34,161 bases of DNA from Microcaldota archaeon (GCA_021791535.1 JAJYWI010000024.1:2416-36576), one strand, 5' to 3'. Shown: positions 15,604 through 24,951, numbered from the stretch's first letter. Notes: a model not told the origin generated them from the letters alone. Translations and numbers: made by a program.

Positions 15604-17777
15604 TGGAGCAAAACGTTAAGGGATTCATTTTCACGATTGACGCCGCGTTCTCGCTCGTAGTTGCTGGCGCAGCCATAGGCATACTAGCATATGTGCACTT
15701 CGCAGGCACGCCGGTATTCCAGCCGCTGACCTCGCAGGCGTTCAGCGTCGCGCAGAGCCTCATAGAGACCAGGCTTGTGACAGCTGCTGATGCGGGATCG
15801 CTCTATGCGATGGCCGCCGCAAACGCAACCTTGGGCTCTGCAAGCACGTGGCAGTCGTTCGACAACGGAGGCCCGTTGTCATCATCGTCGTCAGTGGGGC
15901 CGCAGCTCCCGCAGCTGCTTTTCACATACGCAGCAAGCGGCCAGATAAGCTCTTCTGTTTCGGTCGGATATGGCATGGCTGCGTTTGCATCAGGCAACAC
16001 CTTGTATGTGATAAACGCCACGACGGGCAGCCTAATCATGAGCAAGTCCGTCTCCGGAAATGTCCTCTACCCTATAATCTACAACAACATGATAATATAC
16101 GGCAACTCGACCGGCTATGTCTCTGCAGTGCAGCGGAGCGGTTCCGCCAGCTGGCATTCTGTCCAGCTGCCCTCTGCGCCGTCAACGCCGATGTCCATAG
16201 GCGGCGGCTACATCGCATTCGGTGCGGGGGCCAACATAGTGCTCATGAGCCCGCTCAACGGCAGCTTTTCCCACAGCTCACTGCCTAACATAGCCACAGT
16301 ACCGGCATACGGATCGGGAGAGTTCGTAGTCAGCACAAGCGCGCCGGCATCGCAAAACTATATACTTGGTTTTGCGGTAGTTGGAGGCTCGTTGCAGCAG
16401 ATCTGGAGCTATAAATGGTCGGTAACTACATCAACCACCCCGTTGATAGCAGGCAATCTCGTAGTAGTTGGCAGCGCTAACCAGATAGTGGGGCTAAGCC
16501 TGAGCGGGCTCCAGCTCTGGTCGATAACAGTGCCTGGCGTAAGCGCATTCGGGGGCGGGACACTGGAGGGCGGCAACGTCTACTTCCCGATGCAGACTAA
16601 TGTATGGCAGATAAACATAAGCTGCGGCTGCAAAAGGGCTGGATTCCACATAGAGAGCACGCTATCAAACTCCACGCCATCTTCAACAGCTGGAGCCTTC
16701 TACATGCTAGCGGCAAACGACCATTTCCTGTCGTATAGGCTATCAAACAGCAGCTCTCCGGCATGGGACACGGAGCTGCCGCAATCTAGCTCTGCGCCAT
16801 ACCAGGATGTGGCGCTCGCCTATGGCAACGCATACATATCTGCTGGCAACACAGTATACGTGTTCGGCACATGCAGGGCGGTACCAGGCGGTAGCGTGCT
16901 GCAAGCGATAGCAAGCATGTACGTGAATGGCTATGGGGGGTGTGCAACAAGCCTCCTCAACAGCTCGTACAGCGCGCCCAACATCGGAGTATACATAAAC
17001 GGCACGTATGCGCCGTCGCTTTACCTAGCCCGGTTCAACGGCATAAACAGCTACGTCAGCGTTCCAAGCTCTGCGTCTTTGGACTCGCCAAACACCGGAA
17101 TAACGATATCGGCATGGGTGCGCTTCAACTCAAACGCATACCCGTATGACCAAGCTATCGTGAACAAGACGAACGACTATGCATTAGAATATGTAGGTAG
17201 CAATGCCAACGGTTGTGGGACGGCGTATGGTCTCCTCTTCCTGGCCTCCAACTTCTGGGGCTGCTCCTACGAGGTATCGTTCAAACCTGTAGCAAACAGA
17301 TGGTATTACATCACTGCGGTATGGAGCTCTGTGACTAATGAGGCGAGCATCTATGTGAACGCTTCGCTGATAGGCTCTTTCCAGACAACAGGCACGATAT
17401 CGTTCGACAACAACAACCTCGGCATAGGGAATGATGCAAGCGGAAGCGGACTGCCGTTCAACGGGACGATTTCTGACCTGCAGATATATGACGTCCCGCT
17501 CCAGCAGCGTGGTATAACCTCCCTTTACGATAAGGGCATCGCAGGCGTGCCTGCGAACTCCACGATAGCCGGATGGTGGCCGCTGCTTGGCGACACCAAC
17601 GACTACAGCGGCAACGGCAACATCGGGTATCCATCCGGGGTTACATACGCAAGAGTGAACTTCACTCCGCCATCACTCATCTCAGCGTATCAGGTCAGCG
17701 CCGCGGCATTCCCGATGAGCCTCAGCACCAGCGCAAACGCGCCTCTATACAATGTTAGCGTGGTATTGTGGAGATGA
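15603..17777 (+). CDS. Pilin-like N-terminus with PQQ-like beta-propeller and LamG domain
   Basis: 724 aa. It begins KGFIFTIDAAFSLVVAGAAI, a pilin-like membrane helix. Residues about 90-430 contain repeating beta strands typical of PQQ/quinoprotein-like propeller blades (NTLYVINATTGSLI, GYVSAV, NLVVVGSANQIVGLSLSGLQ). A LamG domain follows at about 478-640 (FNGINSYVSVPSSASLDSPN through QIYDVPLQQRGI), then the GWWPL linker near 657. The frame is open upstream to 15150, but that part lies inside the previous gene in another frame. ATG 15603 overlaps the previous TGA. Its own stop overlaps the next ATG (ATGA). It is probably exported and cell-surface bound, with an adhesive or sensory role. Confidence 0.75.
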   Translation: MEQNVKGFIFTIDAAFSLVVAGAAIGILAYVHFAGTPVFQPLTSQAFSVAQSLIETRLVTAADAGSLYAMAAANATLGSASTWQSFDNGGPLSSSSSVGPQLPQLLFTYAASGQISSSVSVGYGMAAFASGNTLYVINATTGSLIMSKSVSGNVLYPIIYNNMIIYGNSTGYVSAVQRSGSASWHSVQLPSAPSTPMSIGGGYIAFGAGANIVLMSPLNGSFSHSSLPNIATVPAYGSGEFVVSTSAPASQNYILGFAVVGGSLQQIWSYKWSVTTSTTPLIAGNLVVVGSANQIVGLSLSGLQLWSITVPGVSAFGGGTLEGGNVYFPMQTNVWQINISCGCKRAGFHIESTLSNSTPSSTAGAFYMLAANDHFLSYRLSNSSSPAWDTELPQSSSAPYQDVALAYGNAYISAGNTVYVFGTCRAVPGGSVLQAIASMYVNGYGGCATSLLNSSYSAPNIGVYINGTYAPSLYLARFNGINSYVSVPSSASLDSPNTGITISAWVRFNSNAYPYDQAIVNKTNDYALEYVGSNANGCGTAYGLLFLASNFWGCSYEVSFKPVANRWYYITAVWSSVTNEASIYVNASLIGSFQTTGTISFDNNNLGIGNDASGSGLPFNGTISDLQIYDVPLQQRGITSLYDKGIAGVPANSTIAGWWPLLGDTNDYSGNGNIGYPSGVTYARVNFTPPSLISAYQVSAAAFPMSLSTSANAPLYNVSVVLWR

Positions 17778-20302
17778 GAAACAAGAGAGGGGTATTGCTG
17801 ACATTGGCGATGCTTGTCCTATTTATACTCATGCTTGGCGAGCTTTCAAGCTATGTTGACATAAGCATCAGCTACGAACAGCTCGCTTCAGCAACCTCTG
17901 CAGCGTTCAGCTCCTCGGCCCTGCTGAACTTCATAAGCAGCGGCTCCGGCAGCTTCCTTGCGGCTAGCCTGAATAATTCGCTAAAAGCACTTACGGTTTA
18001 CGAGTCCACGCCGTCATTGAGGAAGTACCATTTCATAAACAACACAGCATATGCGCTGACCAGCCTGATGGACAACGGGATTATATACGGGACTGATATG
18101 TCATCATACATGGGAGGGGCTATGCTAGTCAACTACACCTCTGCGCTCGAGAGGTTGGCGTCGCTGCAGGGCGGCAGCTTCGCCATCAGCAACCTATCCA
18201 TCAGCGTCTATCAGGGAGGGCCGTTGAACATCACTGCCAAACTGACCGGCCTTGTGACGCTGAACCTGAGCACCGGGATAATCAACTACCCAATCTCATC
18301 AACAGCTAACGTAAGCATAAACGGGACGCAGAGCCTGCTTGGCGCCGAGAGGGGCGCCACATCTTACGTGACAGGCGCGGCGCCGCCCCAAACTATTGTA
18401 GGGAATACGAAAGCGCTTGCCGGAAGCAGGAGCCCGTTCATCTTCGCGTACGGCACCGCCATATACATAGGGGGCACGCCGACATGCAGCAACGTGCCGT
18501 CAGGATTCCAGAACGCAAACTATATACTGGTCACCCCTAATGCTGGCTCGCTCTCTTCGAACATATGCGGTATGGGCGGCCTGGTCACAAATTCATTGGG
18601 GTCGCTGACACCGCTCTTCCCTTACCTTATCTACCAGTCTGGCTTCATATCCCCTAACGTGATAGGCAACGGCACATCCGTGCTTCTTGATGGATCGGCC
18701 TTGACGCTTCTGAACCTCACACCAGTGCAGGCAGGCATCCAGAACGGCTACTATTATCCTGCGTCTGGCGCACCCTCATACCTGCAGCAGTCGCAGCAAC
18801 AGGGATCCGTAGGATCCGGGCAGGGCTCTTTCAGCCTAGGCGCCCTTAACACCAAGTATGCGCATTTCAACGGAGCAAACAGCTATGTGCAGATCAACAA
18901 TACCCAACAGCTCCAGTTGTCGAACGTGACGATATCGGGATGGGTCGATTATGCTGGACCTGCATCTAGCATAGGCTGGCTGGTGGCAAAGGAGGATGCC
19001 TGGGGCGTAGGCGCGTGCGGCAGCTCGTTAAACCCCTGCTTCGAAAACTGGGCAGCCAGCACGCAATACACATCATCAACTTCACTGAGCACGAACAATT
19101 GGTATTTCATTACTGCAGTGATCTCAGGCGGGATCGAAACCGTCTATGTTAACGGAGTTAATGTGCTGAGCGACCCGAGCTCGGTATTGAACCAGAACGT
19201 TGGCGTCCAGATTGGATACGGCAACGCAGCAGGGGAGCTGCTTGATGGTACGGCAGCGGATATACAGATATACAACAGGGCACTATCACCTGCCCAGGTG
19301 TCTCAGCTCTACATTAATGGCCTGGATGGCGCACCTCTCTCGAACGCGAGCTTGGTGGGATGGTGGCCGCTCAACGGCAATGCGAACGACTATTCCGGAG
19401 GGAACAACAACGGCACAGCACAGAATGTAATATACACCAATGCAGCAGGGTACACTGCAGATCCAATATTCCCAAACCTGCCAAACCCTTACAACACCAG
19501 CGTGGTGAAAGGTGTGCTCAACTGCGCCAACCTGAACCAGTGCGGCAACATGTCGCTAAGCCACCTCTACCTAGGACCGCGGGCGCTTGCGGCGCCGAAC
19601 GGAACAACGCAGGACGAGGCAGCCGCGCTCGGGGTGATTAACGGGACAATCCCGTGGTCAATCGCTTTTGCCAACAGCGCATACGTGCAGGTGCCAAACG
19701 TAGAGGCGCTGAACCTCTCATCCCCAGTGACGATATCGGGATGGGTCGATTATGCAGGACCTGCATCTAGCATAGGCTGGCTGGTGGCAAAGGAGGATGC
19801 CTGGGGCGTAGGCGCGTGCGGCAGCTCGTTAAACCCCTGCTTCGAAAACTGGGCAGCCAGCACGCAATACACATCATCAACTTCACTGAGCACGAACAAT
19901 TGGTATTTCATGACGGCCGTTATATCCGGGGGTACTGAAACCGTATACGTCGATGGCGCAAATGTGCTGAGCGACCCGAGCTCGGTATTGAACCAGAACG
20001 TTGGCATCCAGATTGGATACGGCAATGCAGCAGGGCAGAGCCTCAATGGCAAGGCCACTGATATACAGATATACGCCAATGCCCTGACGCCCGCCCAGGT
20101 GCAGAGCCTTTACCTGAACAACAGCATCAGCGGCGTGACGCCCGTAGCTTACTGGCCTCTCTCTGTGCCATACCAAGGAATGCTGAACCAGACGCAAGAC
20201 ATAATAGGCAACAACAATGGCTACATCAGGAATTCCTCTGGGATATGCACTGTAAAAAGCATGATTACTGGCGCGTGCGGCGCATCGATAGCACAGACGT
20301 GA
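17774..20302 (+). CDS. Membrane-anchored protein with two LamG domains
   Basis: 842 aa. The N-terminal anchor (RGVLLTLAMLVLFILMLGEL) precedes a Ser/Asn-rich domain (about 35-190), a unique region (190-345), LamG A at about 365-513, a GWWPLNG linker near 527, and LamG B at about 630-779 ending with AYWPLSVP. The two LamG domains contain a 185-bp nearly perfect direct repeat. ATG 17774 overlaps the upstream stop as ATGA; GTG 17768 is an alternative. The TGA abuts the stop of the convergent secretion gene at 20303. As the last gene of the operon, it is probably another surface adhesin of the same system. Confidence 0.78.
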   Translation: MRNKRGVLLTLAMLVLFILMLGELSSYVDISISYEQLASATSAAFSSSALLNFISSGSGSFLAASLNNSLKALTVYESTPSLRKYHFINNTAYALTSLMDNGIIYGTDMSSYMGGAMLVNYTSALERLASLQGGSFAISNLSISVYQGGPLNITAKLTGLVTLNLSTGIINYPISSTANVSINGTQSLLGAERGATSYVTGAAPPQTIVGNTKALAGSRSPFIFAYGTAIYIGGTPTCSNVPSGFQNANYILVTPNAGSLSSNICGMGGLVTNSLGSLTPLFPYLIYQSGFISPNVIGNGTSVLLDGSALTLLNLTPVQAGIQNGYYYPASGAPSYLQQSQQQGSVGSGQGSFSLGALNTKYAHFNGANSYVQINNTQQLQLSNVTISGWVDYAGPASSIGWLVAKEDAWGVGACGSSLNPCFENWAASTQYTSSTSLSTNNWYFITAVISGGIETVYVNGVNVLSDPSSVLNQNVGVQIGYGNAAGELLDGTAADIQIYNRALSPAQVSQLYINGLDGAPLSNASLVGWWPLNGNANDYSGGNNNGTAQNVIYTNAAGYTADPIFPNLPNPYNTSVVKGVLNCANLNQCGNMSLSHLYLGPRALAAPNGTTQDEAAALGVINGTIPWSIAFANSAYVQVPNVEALNLSSPVTISGWVDYAGPASSIGWLVAKEDAWGVGACGSSLNPCFENWAASTQYTSSTSLSTNNWYFMTAVISGGTETVYVDGANVLSDPSSVLNQNVGIQIGYGNAAGQSLNGKATDIQIYANALTPAQVQSLYLNNSISGVTPVAYWPLSVPYQGMLNQTQDIIGNNNGYIRNSSGICTVKSMITGACGASIAQT
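18926..19110 (+). repeat. 185-bp direct repeat, copy 1 (copy 2 at 19727-19911)
   Basis: 18926-19110 and 19727-19911 align without gaps and differ at about one base by eye (TGCT/TGCA). The period is 801 bp, one LamG unit. A further similar block is at about 19160-19237 and 19961-20038. Conservation of every codon position indicates very recent duplication or conversion rather than protein-level selection alone. Confidence 0.88.
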
Positions 20303-21298
20303 TTACGCTGCAGGTGTGATGCCAGCGAAAAGCCCTGCTATGAGCTTCGCTATGATCAGATAAATCCCTAGACCGCCCAATATGAACAGCGGAAGATACT
20401 TTATGCCTCGCATAGCCGATCCTGTTGATATCGAAGACATTATCAGCCCTGCAAAACCTGTTATCGTTATTATGGCTGCAATTGAGAAGTACCTGTAAGT
20501 ATTTATGCTTATGTGCGGCGGCGATGGTTTCAGGAACGACACGCCTATCGTCGGGAGCCCTCCTGGGTTAGCGGCTAGTATTCCCTTCCAGACGGTATCG
20601 GTGACACTTATCATCTGGCCAGTAAGACCATAGAGCACAGGTGCAGCTATGACACCAGCAAATGCTATGAATATGCTGTACATGAAGAGCTGGCTCGACA
20701 CCTCCTTCTGGATCATCTGCTGGCCGCGTATGTCCTTGCTTACCTGGTCGAGCAGGTCCGCCATTGCACCGCCATAGCGCAGCGACTCGGTGATCATCTT
20801 GACAGTGTGGTTGAGCTGCCTTGACCTGTACTTCGCAGCCATTCCATTCAGAGCGTTCGCAAGCGTCTCGCCACCGAACACCCTCCTAGACATGTCCTTT
20901 ACGTCATTGGAGAAGAACGTGAATTCCGGCCTTGCCGCCATCATCATTGCCCTGTCAAGGGAGAGCCCGCTTCTCAGGTTCGCCGATGCTATCTGCAGGT
21001 AGTCAGGCAGCATGCTCTCCATGCCCATGCGCCTCTTGTCTATCCTATACTCCAGGAATATGTATATGATGGCTATGTAGAACGCCGCAGTACCTGCGCC
21101 GATGATGAAGGCAATGGGTGCGCTGGTAGTGTGAGTGACGGTGAGCAGGAAAGAGACGGCTATGAGTATTACCAGCGCTCCTATTATGGCGATGCCAAGC
21201 ATGCGGTTCACGCTGCTTTTAACTCCAGCAAGGTCCATCTCGGCGGAGAGCCGCCTGGCCAGCCCGCGCGAGACAAGCCTCTCGAAATTTATGGCCAT
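20303..21298 (-). CDS. tadC: Type II/IV secretion platform protein, T2SF domain (TadC/ArlJ-like), second copy
   Basis: 331-aa integral membrane platform protein. N-terminal TM helices at about 37-85 flank a cytosolic T2SF domain: MLPDYLQIASANLRSGLSLD (about 100-119), then GGETLANALNGMAAKYRSRQ, ITESLRYGGAMADLLDQVSK and DIRGQQMIQKEVSSQLFMYS. C-terminal TM helices follow (IFIAFAGVIAAPVLYG, the 265-290 region and the end). It would sit over the ATPase and drive pilin insertion. ATG 21298 follows the upstream stop by four bases; a TTG at 21313 would overlap. It is the last gene of the pilus operon. With one T2SF domain it pairs with the preceding paralog, unlike archaellum ArlJ, which carries the duplicated domain in one protein. 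Confidence 0.85.
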   Translation of the reverse strand: MAINFERLVSRGLARRLSAEMDLAGVKSSVNRMLGIAIIGALVILIAVSFLLTVTHTTSAPIAFIIGAGTAAFYIAIIYIFLEYRIDKRRMGMESMLPDYLQIASANLRSGLSLDRAMMMAARPEFTFFSNDVKDMSRRVFGGETLANALNGMAAKYRSRQLNHTVKMITESLRYGGAMADLLDQVSKDIRGQQMIQKEVSSQLFMYSIFIAFAGVIAAPVLYGLTGQMISVTDTVWKGILAANPGGLPTIGVSFLKPSPPHISINTYRYFSIAAIITITGFAGLIMSSISTGSAMRGIKYLPLFILGGLGIYLIIAKLIAGLFAGITPAA

Positions 21299-21302
21299 AG
21301 CA

Positions 21303-22418
21303 TCACATAGCAAATACAGGCCTTGATGACCTTATCAATTGCAGGAATATCACCTGCAAGAAGACTATCCCGACTATCGCTGCCTCGAGCAGCGCGACGT
21401 TAACAGTAAACACAGATATGAAGGTGGTCAGTATGGTGGCAATCGCTATGCCCATGCTTGGCAGTATCACGCCGAAGAGCATGTAGAACATCGCTATCGC
21501 GTTCAGCCTCTGCCCATACCTCCTGAGCGATATCATGCGCTCTTCGGACAACTGGTCCGTCACACTCTGCAGCGATGCCACTATGTCGGCTCCGGCCTTT
21601 ATGCTGGCGGATACCTGGAGCATTATCCTCCTGAATGACTGGCTCTTCGTCTCAGACACAGTCTGGTCTATCGCCTCCTCAAGCGACATACCAAGGTTGG
21701 ACTTCTCAGTCACCTTGGCAAATTCCTTGCTGGCATCCCCGTATCCTGAGCTGACAGAGACTATCGCATTGTAGAGAGGCATGCCAGACCTTAACGATAT
21801 TATCATGTTCCTGGCGGCGAACAATATGTCGCGCTCTACGTTCTTGGCCGCTATCTCCTCGCTCCTGAGCGGATATCTAAGGAACGAATTGAATGCGAAC
21901 CTGTTCACGACGTAGCCTATAAGTACTGTGAGAACTAGCGCTACTGGCAGCACCACTCCGGCCTTCACAAGGACAAGCAGCATAGCCGCAGCTATGACGA
22001 CCGCGACTATTATCGATGCTATTAACATGCGCTGTATGAAATCGTAGAGGCTCTCCCTCATGCGCCTCTGCAACAGCATAGGCTCTATCTTCCTGTTCTT
22101 TATCGCTAGCTTCTCTATGTAGTGGCGCCACGCGCTTGACGCACGGCTCTGCATTTTTTTCTGCACCTGCTGCTGTGACTGTTGCGGCTGCGCTGGTTTT
22201 TCAGCAGGCTGCACTGGCTGGGGGGCCGGTCTCTGTTGCGGCTGTGGGACAGGCCTCTGCGGCTGGGCGGCAGGTCCAACGATTTGCTGGGGCTTCGGCT
22301 GCCGCTTCGCCCCGCCGCCGAACAGCGCAGACAGCCCCTTCTTCGGCTTAGGCTGCAGCTCTATCCTCTTGCCCTCTACATTTATCACTTTAATTTCCTT
22401 TTTCTTGAAAAGCCCCAA
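21303..22418 (-). CDS. Type II/IV secretion platform protein with Pro/Gln-rich cytosolic tail
   Basis: 371 aa. Residues 20-95 are a Pro/Gln-rich, low-complexity cytosolic extension (PQPQQRPAPQPVQPAEKPAQ and similar). TM helices at about 130-175 follow, then a T2SF domain with NMIISLRSGMPLYNAIVSVS, EEAIDQTVSETKSQSFRRIM and VSASIKAGADIVASLQSVTD. C-terminal TM helices follow at about 305-360. Together with the next gene it provides two T2SF subunits, as in Tad-like pili. The tail may bind the ATPase or a partner. The start is TTG 22418, directly after the upstream TGA, with GGTGA a few bases before. Confidence 0.83.
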   Translation of the reverse strand: MGLFKKKEIKVINVEGKRIELQPKPKKGLSALFGGGAKRQPKPQQIVGPAAQPQRPVPQPQQRPAPQPVQPAEKPAQPQQSQQQVQKKMQSRASSAWRHYIEKLAIKNRKIEPMLLQRRMRESLYDFIQRMLIASIIVAVVIAAAMLLVLVKAGVVLPVALVLTVLIGYVVNRFAFNSFLRYPLRSEEIAAKNVERDILFAARNMIISLRSGMPLYNAIVSVSSGYGDASKEFAKVTEKSNLGMSLEEAIDQTVSETKSQSFRRIMLQVSASIKAGADIVASLQSVTDQLSEERMISLRRYGQRLNAIAMFYMLFGVILPSMGIAIATILTTFISVFTVNVALLEAAIVGIVFLQVIFLQLIRSSRPVFAM

Positions 22419-23087
22419 TCATTCACCTGCCTTCTCCGCGCTCGTTAGCGCGGCAGCCACCGCTTCTATCCTCTGGTCTCGAAGCTCCATCAGCTGGTAT
22501 TCATCAGCGCTTGGCAACCTGCCCTTCTTGAGCTGCTTCTTCTCAGCATTGACCTGCTCAACGAGCCCGTATAGCTCGCTGGCAACGGTATCGAGCTCGT
22601 CGCCGCGCAGCGCCTTGGCGTTTATGGCGTCGAGGAGGCGCTCCAGCTCCGCGACCTGGTCAATGAGCGAGAGGTTAGGCAGCACAAGGTTCGCAGCTTT
22701 CTCCCTCTTCAGTTTGTGCTTGCCGATTTTGGGTATCTTTACAGGCAGAGATTTTGCAAGCTCGACAAGCTCCTTACCAGCATATAAGTTTGCCCCCTCT
22801 TTCTGCTCTGTCGGCAGCTGCGCAAGCTCCTCCTGCTTCACCTGCGGCGGCGGTGGGGCTACAGTCTGCGCGGCGGGTGCGGCCTTCGGCACCCTCGCTT
22901 TGACCCGCTCTATTTCGTTTATCACAGCAAGCATATCCTTGTATGATGGCGCTTTCCTGTCTGGCTCATAGGCGAAACTGCCAGATATATCCACAGCTGG
23001 GTTCCCCGCAGAGCTAGCCGCGCCCTCAATCTGCTCTATCCGCTTCAGCAGCTTGGCGTACGCGCTCTCTGCCGCTTGGTCAGCCAT
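22419..23087 (-). CDS. Helical accessory protein of the pilus operon
   Basis: 222 aa, not recognised. It is soluble and helical: an N-terminal helix (AESAYAKLLKRIEQIEG), a Pro/Ala linker (PKAAPAAQTVAPPPPQVKQE, about 87-106), a basic stretch (KIPKIGKHKLKREKAANLV), and two C-terminal helices that could form a coiled coil (QVAELERLLDAINAKALRGD, ELDTVASELYGLVEQVNAEK). ATG 23087 is chosen because GGGAGG lies at 23095-23100 with a 7-nt spacer. It overlaps the upstream 96-aa gene by 8 nt. Its position between the ATPase and platform genes suggests a cytosolic cofactor of the machine. Confidence 0.65.
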   Translation of the reverse strand: MADQAAESAYAKLLKRIEQIEGAASSAGNPAVDISGSFAYEPDRKAPSYKDMLAVINEIERVKARVPKAAPAAQTVAPPPPQVKQEELAQLPTEQKEGANLYAGKELVELAKSLPVKIPKIGKHKLKREKAANLVLPNLSLIDQVAELERLLDAINAKALRGDELDTVASELYGLVEQVNAEKKQLKKGRLPSADEYQLMELRDQRIEAVAAALTSAEKAGE

Positions 23088-23370
23088 GTGACATCCTCCC
23101 ATCAATAAACGGTGTGGGCTTCCTCTGTTTGAGAAAATCCTTGTTTTCCGATATGATATCCTTTATTATTTTATTTGATAACCTTCTCTTTATTCCAAAT
23201 CCTTTATCCTTCGCATACCCCTCTTTTGCCTTTTCAAGAAGTTTGCTGCAGAAGCCTTTCGGGATAAACAACTGAAATCCTATATCCACCTGTAGTTTAG
23301 GATTCTGGTATAACCTTGATTTATACGCCATTGTGGAATCCATGTTGTTTATATTATCATTCATGTTCAT
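23080..23370 (-). CDS. Hypothetical 96-aa basic protein inserted in the pilus operon
   Basis: Not recognised. It is lysine-rich and soluble, with KAKEGYAKDKGFGIKRRLSN and KIIKDIISENKDFLKQR. It is noticeably more AT-rich than the genes on either side. Its C-terminal PTPFID codons lie in a 21-bp repeat (23103-23123) that recurs at 23404-23424 just upstream of the gene, as if a segment of about 300 bp had been inserted or duplicated. The stop overlaps the next start by 8 nt. It may be a small nucleic-acid-binding protein, but nothing visible proves that. Confidence 0.5.
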   Translation of the reverse strand: MNMNDNINNMDSTMAYKSRLYQNPKLQVDIGFQLFIPKGFCSKLLEKAKEGYAKDKGFGIKRRLSNKIIKDIISENKDFLKQRKPTPFIDGRMSHG

Positions 23371-23424
23371 ATACCTTTGTTCTGCGGTCCGCTTTCATCA
23401 CGCCAATGAACGGTGTGGGATTCC
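23103..23424. repeat. 21-bp imperfect direct repeats bracketing the 96-aa gene
   Basis: CAATAAACGGTGTGGGCTTCC (19 of 21 identical) occurs at 23103-23123 and in variant form at 23404-23424, 301 bp apart. The enclosed segment is nearly all of the AT-rich 96-aa gene. The layout fits an insertion with a long target duplication, or an unequal duplication that left a remnant peptide (N-PTPFIG) on the ATPase side. Confidence 0.6.
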
Positions 23425-23442
23425 ACACTCACTCTGCAACCA

Positions 23443-24942
23443 TTAAAATATATCTCTCGAAAATGCTGCATTGTCCCTTACAATGCCCAGAACTTTGCTC
23501 TTATTCTTATAATAGTTGGCAACTACAAACCCAGCGTCGTCCACTGACACGACGTCGTTCTTCACCATCCAGTCGAGGATGGATGCCTTCTCCACTATGT
23601 CGTCGTCTATCTCCTTCGCGGTATATCCGGAATACAGCATCAGCGTGTCGGCCAGTCTCGTCATATCACCTATCTGCGGAAAACTGTCGTTCCTCGGGTT
23701 CCATTTGTACAGCACGTTGACATCCCCGCTCCTGAGCACCTCGCCGTATTCGAGTATGCGCCTTATGCCCTTGCTCCTGTGCCTGAATGTGACCATGACG
23801 GCTCCAAGCGCGTTCAGCATTATCTTCGGGACCTCTATCGGGGGGTTTGTTAGCCTCACTATGGTATCCTGCGCGTTATCGGCGTGCACGGTACCATACA
23901 CAGCGTGGCCTGTGTGTATCGCTTCAAAGAGGGTCTCGGCGTCCTTCTTAACCCTTATCTCCCCCACAACGACTATGTCCGGCCTCTGCCTAAGCGCGTT
24001 TATTGTAAGGTCGTAAAGCGTCACCTCTCCCTTGCCTTCGGGGTTAGGCTGCCTGGTGACCATAGGCACCCATTGGAGGAAGCTGGGCAGAGTGAGCTCC
24101 CTGGTCTCCTCGACAGATATGACCCTGTGGCTCGGCGGGAAGAATATGCTTGAGGAGTTGAGCAGGCTGGTCTTGCCACTTGCAGTACCTCCCGATATCA
24201 AAAGGCTTATCTCGTTCTGTATGCACAGCCACACTACCGCGCCTATCTCTGAGCTCACCGTCTGGTTCTTTATCATAGCAGTCATTGTCCACGGGTTCTT
24301 CGCGAACTTCCTTATTGTGATGGTGTTGCCGACTTGCGAAACGGGGTAGAGCGTGGCGTTCATCCTAGAGCCGTCGGGCAGCACAGCGTCCATGAGCGGA
24401 GAAAGGTTGTTTATCTCCCTGCCAACCCGCCTGCCTATCTGCTCAGCGTAATCATATATCATCTCCTCGCTGGCCAACTTCATGTTTGTCTTGCACCAGC
24501 CAAACTGCTTGTGGAACACCCATATCATGTTCGCTGAGCCGTTGACGGTTATCTCCTCAAGGTTATCATCAGCCAACGGTGCCTCGAGGTCACCGAGCCC
24601 CAACATCATGTTTATTATGTAGGCGATCAAGAGCGATTTTGTTTCTGGAGAGGTGCCTGGCAGGTACTTGTCTATCAGTATGCTGCTCGTCTCGACGTAC
24701 TTCCTGTTTATCTCATCCAGGTATTTCCTGTCCTGTATACGCGTAGTGTCAACTGTCACCATTGCGACAAGCTCTCCCCTTAGGGAGAAAAGGAGCAATT
24801 TGGTCGGGTCGCTCAGCCCTGGTATGCTCATGTTGTATATCGGTACGTAATCGTCAGTCTGTGCTATCCTTACATTTATCGGCATGCCGTTGGCATTAAG
24901 GCTGTACTCAGCAAGAACATTTTCTGCGTCTTTTTGCTCCAA
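23443..24942 (-). CDS. tadA: Type II/IV secretion ATPase (TadA/ArlI/VirB11-like)
   Basis: 499-aa hexameric ATPase that powers pilin assembly. Walker A GGTASGKT is at 251-258. The Asp box VISVEETREL is at about 274-283. Walker B DIVVVGEIR is at about 322-330. The His box HTGHAVYGTVHA is at about 343-354. The N-terminal domain carries the usual DDNLEEITVNG block (125-135) that precedes the nucleotide-binding domain. The start is TTG 24942, ten bases downstream of the upstream stop; no ATG occurs before residue 20. The operon also encodes a wHTH/coiled-coil protein and two T2SF platforms, so a Tad-like or adhesive pilus rather than an archaellum is more likely (no arlC-H genes are visible). Confidence 0.92.
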   Translation of the reverse strand: MEQKDAENVLAEYSLNANGMPINVRIAQTDDYVPIYNMSIPGLSDPTKLLLFSLRGELVAMVTVDTTRIQDRKYLDEINRKYVETSSILIDKYLPGTSPETKSLLIAYIINMMLGLGDLEAPLADDNLEEITVNGSANMIWVFHKQFGWCKTNMKLASEEMIYDYAEQIGRRVGREINNLSPLMDAVLPDGSRMNATLYPVSQVGNTITIRKFAKNPWTMTAMIKNQTVSSEIGAVVWLCIQNEISLLISGGTASGKTSLLNSSSIFFPPSHRVISVEETRELTLPSFLQWVPMVTRQPNPEGKGEVTLYDLTINALRQRPDIVVVGEIRVKKDAETLFEAIHTGHAVYGTVHADNAQDTIVRLTNPPIEVPKIMLNALGAVMVTFRHRSKGIRRILEYGEVLRSGDVNVLYKWNPRNDSFPQIGDMTRLADTLMLYSGYTAKEIDDDIVEKASILDWMVKNDVVSVDDAGFVVANYYKNKSKVLGIVRDNAAFSRDIF

Positions 24943-24951
24943 TCAAACTAC

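Noticed and set aside
13453-19400. Regularly repeated sequences considered as a CRISPR array
   Set aside because: They are codon-phased LamG and GWWPL linker repeats inside open frames, with irregular long spacing.
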